DNA of 64,000 bases from an uncultured Lachnospiraceae bacterium (GTDB taxonomy: Bacteria; Bacillota; Clostridia; Lachnospirales; Lachnospiraceae), in contig CAMOWK010000001.1 in assembly GCA_946628415.1 (NCBI GenBank), positions 124,001-188,000 on the forward strand. Reading direction: 5' to 3'. A program made the translations under genes and the position numbers. Position 1 is the stretch's first letter. Every line of letters starts with the position of its first letter. The notes below the pieces were generated by a model. It saw only the letters and a program-made list of their open reading frames with translations. It ran no database searches and had not been told where the DNA came from. Below, in pieces: positions 28,920-36,498 of this stretch.

Positions 28920-29810
28920 TCACATACCTTCACGTAATTTATCAGCCATCTTACGTATACGGCGTATCCTGTGATTAACCCCGGACTTTCCGAGAGGCGG
29001 ATTAAACATATCTCCGAGTTCCTTTATTGAAAGATAAGGATACATTGTTCTTAGTTCCGCAAGTTTCCTGAGGGAATCCGGAAGCTTTGAGATCCCGTAT
29101 TCTCTATCAATAAGCTCTATGTCTTCTATATCTTTGGCTGCGGCATTTGCCACTTTGTTCATGTTAGCAGTATCGCAGTTTACTTCCCTGTTGACAGAAT
29201 TCCTGATCTCTTTCAGAATCCTTACATTTTCAAATTCCATAAGTCCGTTTGATGCACCCATGATACCCAGCACATCAACAATGGAATCACTGTCTTTAAG
29301 ATATACTATATGGCTGTCACGCCTTTTTGTAATCTTTGCGGAAACATTAAAATCCCCAAGAATCTCTTTAAGAAACTCAGCCCTTTCCATATCCGAAAAG
29401 GAAACTTCAAGGTGGTAGCTCTTACTCGGATCTGTAACCGACCCCGCTGCGATAAAGCATCCCTTTAAAAAACTGCTCTTACAGCAGGTACTCTGTACAA
29501 GCATTCTGTCTATCATATACGAACTGTCTTTTCGAATAAGCTTAAGCTTTTTTTCAACCATTCCATCATTGTCGGGAAGAATAAGTTTTCCTTTAACTGT
29601 ACTTATCTTCTCTTCATCAATGTCAAAAATAAGATAAACCAGTTTTTCAAAAATCTTAGAGAGAGTCTCATCCTGAAACCTCACCACAACCTCACCGTCT
29701 CCCGGTTTCCCGCCGGCAAAAATGATTCCCGCAAGATAAGCCAGACGACAATGCATTGCATGAGGTATCTTTACCGTAAGTTCATGCCTCACATCATTTA
29801 AATATGACAC
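28920..29810 (-). CDS. whiA: DNA-binding protein WhiA
   Basis: WhiA pairs a degenerate LAGLIDADG-like N-terminal fold with a C-terminal helix-turn-helix (YLSIKELGDMFNPPLGKSGVNHRIRRI). In Firmicutes it affects cell division and chromosome segregation. The start MSYLNDVRHELTVKIP and the AYLAGIIFAGG segment fit the family, and length 296 aa is normal. The start codon is GTG, two bases after the rapZ stop, with the ribosome site GGGAGAGG inside the rapZ end, so the two are translationally coupled. Confidence 0.96.
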   Translation of the reverse strand: MSYLNDVRHELTVKIPHAMHCRLAYLAGIIFAGGKPGDGEVVVRFQDETLSKIFEKLVYLIFDIDEEKISTVKGKLILPDNDGMVEKKLKLIRKDSSYMIDRMLVQSTCCKSSFLKGCFIAAGSVTDPSKSYHLEVSFSDMERAEFLKEILGDFNVSAKITKRRDSHIVYLKDSDSIVDVLGIMGASNGLMEFENVRILKEIRNSVNREVNCDTANMNKVANAAAKDIEDIELIDREYGISKLPDSLRKLAELRTMYPYLSIKELGDMFNPPLGKSGVNHRIRRIRKMADKLREGM

Positions 29811-29812
29811 TT

Positions 29813-30694
29813 TTATTCCTCTCCCTTTACATACTTGTCATAGCTTATATCTCTGTGATATTTTTTTACAGAATAAGGAAGCTTTGCAAGCTTATCATAC
29901 ATAATATTAGTGACTGCAACCGAGCGGTGTCTTCCTCCCGTACAACCTATGGCAACTGTAAGGTGGTGTTTTCCTTCTTTTTCTATATATTCAGGGATCA
30001 GAAACTCCAGCATATCATAAAGCTTATCTGTAAAAGTCCATGATTCTTCGGTACTCATAACATAGTCTTTTATCTTATCGTCATTTCCCGTAAGCGGACG
30101 CAGATTCTCATCATAATAAGGATTCGGCATAAACCTCACATCGAAAACTATATCGGCATCAACCGGAATCCCGAATTTATATCCAAATGAAACGAGAGAA
30201 ACGATTATATTAGAATAGGAACTGTTTTCCTCAAAAATCTTCTTTATCTCTTTTCTCAGTTCCCTGGTAAGAAGCCCGGTCGTATCAATTATATAGTCAG
30301 CAGAACTCTTAAGAAATGCAACGCGGTCTCGCTCTTTTCTTATCGCATCCTCGATACTTGAATCCTTTGCCAGAGGATGCTCTCTTCTGGTTTCTTTAAA
30401 ACGTCTTATCAGGTTCTCGGAACTGGCATCAAGGAAAAGGATTTCATATTCAATCCCACCTCTTTTTAACACAGCCAGAACGTTACTTAAGTTATCAAGT
30501 TCCTTACCGCTTCTGATATCTATTCCGATAGCCACTTTATCATTTGTGAAGCTGCTGTCCTGTATCATATCCGCAAGTTTTTCCAAAAGCAGCACAGGAA
30601 GATTATCAACACAGAAATACCCCAGATCCTCCATGTTTCTGAGTGCTGTTGATTTACCGGCTCCACTCATACCTGTAACTATTACAATCCTCAT
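29813..30694 (-). CDS. rapZ: RNase adapter RapZ / YvcJ-type nucleotide-binding protein
   Basis: P-loop protein of the RapZ/YvcJ family, which binds ATP/GTP and, in E. coli, guides RNase E to small RNAs that control glmS. Walker A is GMSGAGKS at residues 8-15. The C-terminal half holds CTGGRHRSVA, the conserved uridine-nucleotide-binding region. I chose the ATG at 30694 with GGAGGG 5 bases upstream, giving 293 aa; the longer frame to 30742 overlaps murB. It directly precedes whiA without the yvcK gene that B. subtilis has between them. Confidence 0.95.
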   Translation of the reverse strand: MRIVIVTGMSGAGKSTALRNMEDLGYFCVDNLPVLLLEKLADMIQDSSFTNDKVAIGIDIRSGKELDNLSNVLAVLKRGGIEYEILFLDASSENLIRRFKETRREHPLAKDSSIEDAIRKERDRVAFLKSSADYIIDTTGLLTRELRKEIKKIFEENSSYSNIIVSLVSFGYKFGIPVDADIVFDVRFMPNPYYDENLRPLTGNDDKIKDYVMSTEESWTFTDKLYDMLEFLIPEYIEKEGKHHLTVAIGCTGGRHRSVAVTNIMYDKLAKLPYSVKKYHRDISYDKYVKGEE

Positions 30695-30734
30695 AACGTC
30701 CCTCCAAATACCCCAAAAGACGAAATCAAATGAT

Positions 30735-31601
30735 CTATTCAAATTCTCCGAGCATCTTTACTTCAGGCTCAAGTCTTACGCCAAACATTTCATCCACCTT
30801 ATCCTGAACAGCTTTGATAAGACTGTAAATGTCGGCAGCAGTTGCATCGCCTTTATTTATTATAAAACCTGCATGCTTTGAAGACACTTCAGCTCCGCCT
30901 ATAGAGAAGCCTTTAAGCCCGGCATCCATTATAAGTTTTCCGGCAAAATATCCCGGAGGTCTCTTAAAAGTCGAACCGGCGGAAGGAAATTCAACCGGCT
31001 GCTTTTCATTTCTTTTATCCTTAAGTTCCTTCATGAGTCCGGATATCGCTTCCTTATTGCCATGACCAAGTATCAGCTTGGCTCCGACAACGATAAGGTT
31101 CCTTTCGGACACAATACTGTGCCTGTAGGAAAAATCCATATCAGCTCCGTCTATACGTTTTACTCTGCCATTTTCTATTACATCAACATATTCAACAACA
31201 TCTTTCATTTCCCCGCCGTAAGCACCGGCATTCATAGTAACCGCGCCTCCAAGCGTTCCGGGAATTCCTGATGCAAATTCAAATCCTGTCATGGAATTAT
31301 CTCTCGCAACCGATGCGATATTTGAAAGAAGCGCTCCTGCCTCAGCGTAAAGCCCGTCCGGATACTGCTTAATACCGCTCATTGCCTTTGATATCTCAAT
31401 GATAGTGCCGTCAAATCCTTTGTCAGAGACAAGAAGATTGCTGCCGTTACCTATAATATAGTAATCAGTGCCATTTTCATCGCAGGCCCCAAGTATTCTT
31501 ATAATTTCATCCGCCGAATCAACAAGATAAAGGTCTTTTGCATTTCCTCCAACGCGGAATGTTGTATGATTTTTCATCGGTTCATCTGATAAATGTATCA
31601 T
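30735..31601 (-). CDS. murB: UDP-N-acetylenolpyruvoylglucosamine reductase
   Basis: FAD enzyme that reduces enolpyruvyl-UDP-GlcNAc to UDP-MurNAc, the second committed step of peptidoglycan synthesis. MKNHTTFRVGGNAK, YIIGNGSNLLVSDKGF and GIPGTLGGAVTMNAGAYGGEM form the FAD site. The catalytic Ser is in PSAGSTFKRP and the Glu in RLEPEVKMLGEF. I chose the ATG at 31601 with GGAG 7 bases upstream; this gives 288 aa and removes a hydrophobic false extension. It probably starts the murB-rapZ-whiA-crh-like operon. Confidence 0.96.
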   Translation of the reverse strand: MIHLSDEPMKNHTTFRVGGNAKDLYLVDSADEIIRILGACDENGTDYYIIGNGSNLLVSDKGFDGTIIEISKAMSGIKQYPDGLYAEAGALLSNIASVARDNSMTGFEFASGIPGTLGGAVTMNAGAYGGEMKDVVEYVDVIENGRVKRIDGADMDFSYRHSIVSERNLIVVGAKLILGHGNKEAISGLMKELKDKRNEKQPVEFPSAGSTFKRPPGYFAGKLIMDAGLKGFSIGGAEVSSKHAGFIINKGDATAADIYSLIKAVQDKVDEMFGVRLEPEVKMLGEFE

Positions 31602-31626
31602 GCTGTTTCTCCGTCTCTTTAAACAA

Positions 31627-31670
31627 AAAAAGAATCCAACGCATATAATACTACACGATAGATTCTTTTT
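31627..31670 (-). terminator. Probable terminator after the glucokinase gene
   Basis: A 10-bp stem AAAAAGAATC/GATTCTTTTT with a 24-base loop, followed by Ts on the minus strand. It lies about 70 bases past the glucokinase stop and just upstream of murB. The large loop may also hold part of the murB promoter. Confidence 0.55.
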
Positions 31671-31738
31671 AATCAATTCTTAAAACATGACGAACAATTC
31701 ATGAATTCCGTCACTTTTTTGTGTACTTTTAATATACA

Positions 31739-32680
31739 TTACATATTTAAAACACTGCACGCTCCGCCGTACATTCCGGCATCATTTCCAAGTGTTGCCA
31801 GTTTAAAGAGAGTCTTTTTACAAGCATGGAATGCATATTCCTGGAAGTATTTCTGTGTCTTCTCAACAAGGATTTCACCGGCTTTTGATACTCCGCCTCC
31901 GATAACGAAAACTTCCGGATCAACAACACATGCAACCTGCGCAAGTGCATAACCAAGTCTTCTTCCATGTTCCTCAACAATGTCCATGGCAAGATCGTCA
32001 CCTTCCTTGGCAGCATCAAATACTTCCTTTGCAGAAATATACTGTACCTCACGAAGCTTGGACGGTCTGTCAGAAGTGCCAATGTATTTATTTGCCATTC
32101 TCACTATTCCCGTAGCTGATGCATACTGCTCAAGACATCCTTTCTTACCACAGTTACAGCTCTCATGCTCTTCCGGGTCAATAGTCATATGTCCTATCTC
32201 ACCGCCTGCTCCGTTTACACCTGCAAGCATCTTTCCACCTATTATGATTCCTCCGCCTACGCCGGTACCAAGAGTAACCATAACCTGATTCTGGTAGCCT
32301 TTACCGCCACCCATCCACATCTCACCGAGAGCAGCCATATTTGCATCATTTCCAACCTTTACAGGAACTCCGGTAAGCCCTGAAAGTTCATCTGCCGCAT
32401 TGAAGATACCCCAGCCAAGGTTAACGCATCTTATGACTGTTCCATCATCTCTTACCGGCCCCGGAACTCCCATTCCGATGCCTTTAACATCATGAATCGT
32501 AAGTCCTTTTTCATTCATTTTAACATTAATCGAATCAGCTATATCACTAAGGATATGTCTTCCGCCTTCATCTGTTCTTGTTGTGATCTCCCACTTTTCA
32601 AGAAGCTCGCCTTCTACATTGAAGAAGCCTATCTTAACTGTAGTTCCACCTATGTCAACACCAAATAAATATTCGCTCAT
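31739..32680 (-). CDS. glcK: ROK-family glucokinase
   Basis: Phosphorylates glucose to glucose 6-phosphate with ATP in the cytoplasm. The ATP loop is GVDIGGTTVKIGFF. The ROK zinc motif CNCGKKGCLE, preceded by the catalytic and zinc-binding region GGEIGHMTIDPEEHESC, is intact. Length 313 aa. I chose the ATG at 32680 with GAGGAG 7 bases upstream; the longer frame runs into the structured repeat. It is downstream of hprK on the same strand, separated by hairpin element B, which links sugar entry with the HprK sensor. Another hexose-kinase specificity is possible. Confidence 0.93.
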   Translation of the reverse strand: MSEYLFGVDIGGTTVKIGFFNVEGELLEKWEITTRTDEGGRHILSDIADSINVKMNEKGLTIHDVKGIGMGVPGPVRDDGTVIRCVNLGWGIFNAADELSGLTGVPVKVGNDANMAALGEMWMGGGKGYQNQVMVTLGTGVGGGIIIGGKMLAGVNGAGGEIGHMTIDPEEHESCNCGKKGCLEQYASATGIVRMANKYIGTSDRPSKLREVQYISAKEVFDAAKEGDDLAMDIVEEHGRRLGYALAQVACVVDPEVFVIGGGVSKAGEILVEKTQKYFQEYAFHACKKTLFKLATLGNDAGMYGGACSVLNM

Positions 32681-32705
32681 GTTTGTTCTCCTCTTAAAAT
32701 ATATT

Positions 32706-32943
32706 AATCCTGCGCTACTGCGCCGGATTCTCCCCACACAATTGCCTGCAAGCAGGCATGTGTGTGCATTTATCCTACGTAACTGCGCCGGATACTTCAT
32801 TCAATCGATGAACCATCCGGCTTCGCCGTATGTCGCAGCTAAAGCTGCTTCTGTTCATCGATGTTCATGGGCGTATCCTACTCCAGCAGAACATGTTATA
32901 CACATTTGACTGCAAGCAGTCATGTGTACATCATGTTCTGCTG
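32706..32943. repeat. Compound palindromic region B between hprK and glucokinase
   Basis: Four units. (1) Hairpin AATCC-GCGC-TACT-GCGC-GGATT at 32706-32729, partly repeated at 32772-32793. (2) Hairpin 32735-32765 with GCCTG-CAAG-CAGGC inside CACACA/TGTGTG. (3) Compound element: GGATAC 32790-32795 with 32873-32878, ATCGATGAAC 32804-32813 with 32853-32862, enclosing CGGC-TTC-GCCG (32818-32828) and GCAGCT-AA-AGCTGC (32835-32848). (4) A long hairpin 32884-32943 with a perfect 12-bp outer stem and inner GACTG-CAAG-CAGTC. None has a T-run. The region fills the whole gap between the two genes. Confidence 0.85.
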
Positions 32944-32948
32944 CGCAG

Positions 32949-33887
32949 TTACTTTTTGTTGATCATGTTTTGTGTGACTCTGTTGTAGAGTTCCTGGGCT
33001 GCGTTGTATCCCATCTTCTTCTGTCTGTGGTTTACGGCAGCTGACTCAACAATAATAGCCATATTACGACCAGGTCTTATAGGAATGTTATGACTTGTAA
33101 CCTTATTGCCAAGGAATTCAACATAACTGTCCTCAAGTCCGAGTCTGTCATAATTAGCATCCTTATCCCACTCTTCAAGTTTAAGGACAAGGTCTATCTG
33201 CTGACTTGTCTTAACACATTCTACACCATACATAGTCTTAACATCTATGATACCGATACCTCTAAGCTCGATAAAATGTCTTGTTATGGCAGGTGATGTA
33301 CCTATAAGCTGTTCGTCAGAAATCTTCTTTATCTCAACAACATCATCGGCTACAAGTCTGTGGCCTCTCTTTATAAGCTCAAGAGCCGCCTCACTCTTAC
33401 CAATACCGCTGTCTCCCATTATAAGTACGCCTTCGCCAAAAACATCCAGAAGAACAGCGTGAACCGAAATTCTCGGAGCAAGTTCCTCATGAAGCCACCT
33501 AACAGTTTCATGAACAAATGAACTCGTTGTTGATTTGCTCGACAGTATAGGAATCCCATGTTTTAAGCCTGCTTCTATAATGAAATCATACGGCTCTATA
33601 TCTCTGCAGAACACAAGACACGGAATAGGAAAACTAAAGAGCTTATCGAATATCTCTATATTCTCCTCTCTGGTATGCATATCAGCCAGATATGCATTTT
33701 CAACATTACCGCATATCTGGACTCTGGCTGTATCGAAATGCTCAAAGAAACCTGCAAGCTGCAGTGCCGGTCTGTTGATGTCCGGATCTGTTATAAATAC
33801 CTTATCAGTATCAATCTCCGGAGTATAATTCCGAAGGTCAAGTTTCTTTATAAGATCAGTCAGAACTACACTGTACTCTTCAGTCAC
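32949..33887 (-). CDS. hprK: HPr kinase/phosphorylase
   Basis: Bifunctional sensor enzyme that phosphorylates HPr or Crh on Ser46 when glycolytic intermediates are high and removes the phosphate when they are low. Walker A is GDSGIGKS at 158-165, preceded by HAVLLDVFGEGVLI with the catalytic His. The C-terminal signature around GIIDVKTMYGVECV is present. Length 312 aa is normal. Start is GTG at 33887 after a GGGGAGG ribosome site. It is transcribed away from uvrC, with glucokinase as the next gene on its strand. Confidence 0.97.
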   Translation of the reverse strand: MTEEYSVVLTDLIKKLDLRNYTPEIDTDKVFITDPDINRPALQLAGFFEHFDTARVQICGNVENAYLADMHTREENIEIFDKLFSFPIPCLVFCRDIEPYDFIIEAGLKHGIPILSSKSTTSSFVHETVRWLHEELAPRISVHAVLLDVFGEGVLIMGDSGIGKSEAALELIKRGHRLVADDVVEIKKISDEQLIGTSPAITRHFIELRGIGIIDVKTMYGVECVKTSQQIDLVLKLEEWDKDANYDRLGLEDSYVEFLGNKVTSHNIPIRPGRNMAIIVESAAVNHRQKKMGYNAAQELYNRVTQNMINKK

Positions 33888-34046
33888 TTATTACCACCTC
33901 CCCCATTAATAATTTACTCAAAAATATGTGTCCATTTTATCATAGCTGTGTTTACACATCAAGTGTTCACATGCCTGATAACGTGCACCAAATTATATTT
34001 AAACCGGGGCATTTCTTAAAAAACAATGGAAAACTTTGCATTTATT

Positions 34047-34054
34047 GATATAAT
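34047..34054 (+). promoter_or_regulatory. Extended -10 promoter giving a probably leaderless uvrC mRNA
   Basis: TGATATAAT (TGn plus consensus TATAAT at 34049-34054) lies only 6 bases before the uvrC ATG. The expected transcription start is at or within a base or two of that ATG. No Shine-Dalgarno sequence is present. Confidence 0.65.
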
Positions 34055-34060
34055 CAGCTT

Positions 34061-35881
34061 ATGGACATTTTTAACATTGAAGAAGAACTTGATAAACTGC
34101 CTAAGAACCCCGGTGTATATATTATGCATAATGATACCGGGGCAGTTCTCTATGTCGGAAAAGCAACTAATCTGCATAACCGCGTCAGACAGTATTTCAG
34201 ATCAGGACATGGTCATAACAATTCACCCAAGATCATAAAAATGGTTTCCCAGATAGCTTACTTTGAATACATTATAACCAAGTCAGAGATGGAAGCCCTG
34301 GTTCTTGAATGTAACCTGATCAAGGAATACCGCCCCAAATACAATACTCTTATGACCGACGACAAGGGCTACCCATATATAAAAGTAACGGTTTATGAAG
34401 ACTTCCCGAGAATAATGATGAGTCACCAGATGAAGCGTGACAAATCACTTTACTTCGGTCCTTTCACTGACCGAAAGGCTGTAAAAGACATCATACTTCT
34501 TGTAAGAAAGCTTTTCATGCTGAGAACATGCAGTATTCCGCTTCCTAAGAATATCGGAATTACAAGACCCTGCCTTTATTACCAGATCGGTCAGTGCAGC
34601 GCTCCATGCGACAATAGTATAAGCAAAGAGGAATACCATAAAAATGTGGAAGGCGCCATCTCATTCCTAAGCGGCAACTACTCCGGCGTAGTTAAAGATT
34701 TAAAAGAGCAAATGAATCGTGCGTCTGAAGAACTGGAATTTGAAAAAGCCGCATCTCTTCGTGACCTGATAACCGGAATTGAACATATCATGGAGAAACA
34801 GAGAGTTTCCAAAACAAGAGATGAAGACCGTGACATCATTGCAATCGCAAGAAGAAATAAAGATATTGTCGTTTCAATATTCTTCGTAAGAGAGGGAAAT
34901 CTCGTAGGACGCGAAAACTACCATATGCAGAGTGACGAGGAAGATACTGACAGTGAAATAATTAACGATTTTATTAAGCAGTACTACATAGGAACTCCAA
35001 GAATCCCAAAAGAGATTATCACAAAAACCGATGTAAAAGATAAAGAGCTTCTTGAAATGTATCTTTCTGAAAGAGCCGAAAGTTCTGTTCACATTACTGT
35101 TCCAAAAATCGGCGATAAGATGCATCTTCTTAAGCTGGCTGAAGATAACGCTTCTCTTGTTCTTTCTCAAGATCTTGAAAGAATCAAAAAATATGAAAAG
35201 AAAACTATCGGTGCCTGTGAGGAAATAGCCGAGCTCATCGGTGTAGATAAAGCATACCGCATGGAAGCCTTTGACATTTCCAATATATCGGGTTATCATA
35301 GCGTTGCTTCTATGGTTGTATTTGAAAACGGAAAGCCAAAGAAGAACTCTTACAGGAAATTCCGTCTAAGGACAGTTGAAGGTCCTGATGACTACGCTTC
35401 CATGAAAGAAGTTCTGACCAGACGCTTTACTGATGAAAAGCTTTCAGTGCTCCCTGACGTTCTTATGATGGATGGCGGAAAAGGTCAGGTAAATGTAGCA
35501 AAGATGGTTCTGGACAGCCTTGGAATAGAGATTCCTGTGTGCGGAATGGTCAAAGATGACAATCACCGAACCAGAGGTCTCTACTACAACAACGAGGAGC
35601 TTATCTTCAAGCCCGGCAGTGAAGCTATGCACATGATTACTTCATTGCAGGATGAAACGCACCGTTTTGCAATTACATATCACAGAGAATTAAGAAGTAA
35701 AGAACAGGTTCGTTCAATACTTGATGATATCCCCGGAGTAGGTCCGAAGAGAAGAAAGGCTCTTCTGCTCCACTTTAAGGATGTAGATTCTGTAAAGGCT
35801 GCTACAGTTAGTGAACTGATGGAAGCTGAAGGTATAAATGAAAATGTAGCAAATGAAATCTATACCTTCTTTCATGAATAG
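34061..35881 (+). CDS. uvrC: Excinuclease ABC subunit C
   Basis: Makes the two incisions in nucleotide-excision repair with UvrA and UvrB. The N-terminal GIY-YIG nuclease reads NPGVYIMHNDTGAVLYVGKA. The UvrB-binding UVR helix pair is near LEFEKAASLRDLI, the RNase H-like 5' nuclease spans AFDISNISGYHSVASMVVF to MMDGGKGQVNVAKMVL, and the C-terminal (HhH)2 is DDIPGVGPKRRKALLLHF. Length 606 aa is typical. The start is fixed by family alignment (MDIFNIEEELDKLPKNPGVY). No ribosome site is seen and the -10 box sits 6 bases upstream. Confidence 0.98.
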   Translation: MDIFNIEEELDKLPKNPGVYIMHNDTGAVLYVGKATNLHNRVRQYFRSGHGHNNSPKIIKMVSQIAYFEYIITKSEMEALVLECNLIKEYRPKYNTLMTDDKGYPYIKVTVYEDFPRIMMSHQMKRDKSLYFGPFTDRKAVKDIILLVRKLFMLRTCSIPLPKNIGITRPCLYYQIGQCSAPCDNSISKEEYHKNVEGAISFLSGNYSGVVKDLKEQMNRASEELEFEKAASLRDLITGIEHIMEKQRVSKTRDEDRDIIAIARRNKDIVVSIFFVREGNLVGRENYHMQSDEEDTDSEIINDFIKQYYIGTPRIPKEIITKTDVKDKELLEMYLSERAESSVHITVPKIGDKMHLLKLAEDNASLVLSQDLERIKKYEKKTIGACEEIAELIGVDKAYRMEAFDISNISGYHSVASMVVFENGKPKKNSYRKFRLRTVEGPDDYASMKEVLTRRFTDEKLSVLPDVLMMDGGKGQVNVAKMVLDSLGIEIPVCGMVKDDNHRTRGLYYNNEELIFKPGSEAMHMITSLQDETHRFAITYHRELRSKEQVRSILDDIPGVGPKRRKALLLHFKDVDSVKAATVSELMEAEGINENVANEIYTFFHE

Positions 35882-35897
35882 TATAAAGGAAAATAAC

Positions 35898-36407
35898 ATG
35901 GGAACATTTCTATTTCCGGATGAGTTTTACTCTTCCACTTATAATATTGATTTTAAAAGATACTACAAAAAGGGATACAGGGCAGTATTCTTTGATATTG
36001 ACAACACCCTTGTACCCCATAATGCACCTGCTGACGAAAGATCGATAAGCCTTATAAAATCTCTAAAATCAATGGGCTATAAGGTCTGTTTCATATCCAA
36101 TAATAAAGAACCCAGAGTCGCCTCATTTAACAGATACATGAATGCAACCTACGTATATAAGGCAGGGAAGCCAAAGGCTAACGGTTATATCGACGGAATG
36201 AAAAAGGTACACGTGGGAAGAAAAAGAACTCTCTTCGTCGGTGATCAGATATTTACAGATATATGGGGCGCCAATAACGCAGGTCTGCACAGCATACTTG
36301 TAAAACAGATAGGTTTTAAAGAAGAGATTCAGATATACTTAAAGCGTATCATTGAGTGGCCTATCATTGCAGTATTTAAACTCACACACCCACACAATGT
36401 ACATTGA
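35898..36407 (+). CDS. YqeG-family HAD-IIIA phosphatase
   Basis: 169-aa HAD phosphatase of the YqeG/GEP4 group. Motif I is FFDIDNTLVPHNAP, motif II is CFISNN, the motif III Lys is in KAGKPKANGYIDGM and motif IV is FVGDQIFTDIWGANNAG. GEP4-type relatives dephosphorylate phosphatidylglycerophosphate; the bacterial substrate is not established. I chose the ATG at 35898 with AAGGA upstream; the longer frame lies inside uvrC. It starts 16 bases after the uvrC stop and ends at a strong terminator, so uvrC and this gene form an operon. Confidence 0.9.
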   Translation: MGTFLFPDEFYSSTYNIDFKRYYKKGYRAVFFDIDNTLVPHNAPADERSISLIKSLKSMGYKVCFISNNKEPRVASFNRYMNATYVYKAGKPKANGYIDGMKKVHVGRKRTLFVGDQIFTDIWGANNAGLHSILVKQIGFKEEIQIYLKRIIEWPIIAVFKLTHPHNVH

Positions 36408-36420
36408 CAGATAATGAGAA

Positions 36421-36449
36421 AACGGAGTCAGGATAATCCCGACTCCGTT
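36421..36449 (+). terminator. Bidirectional terminator after the yqeG-type gene
   Basis: Stem AACGGAGTC/GACTCCGTT with an inner GG/CC pair. A T-run follows on the plus strand, and TTTTCTC follows on the minus strand for the convergent 694-aa gene. A second small hairpin with GAGGG/CCCTC arms lies at about 36460-36479. Confidence 0.88.
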
Positions 36450-36498
36450 CTTTTTACAGGAGGGTCGTATACCGCCCTCTTTTCTTTAAGCGATATAC

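Noticed and set aside
32884..32943. Rho-independent terminator after hprK
   Set aside because: The stem is very strong but has no T-run on either side; annotated as part of the structured repeat region instead.
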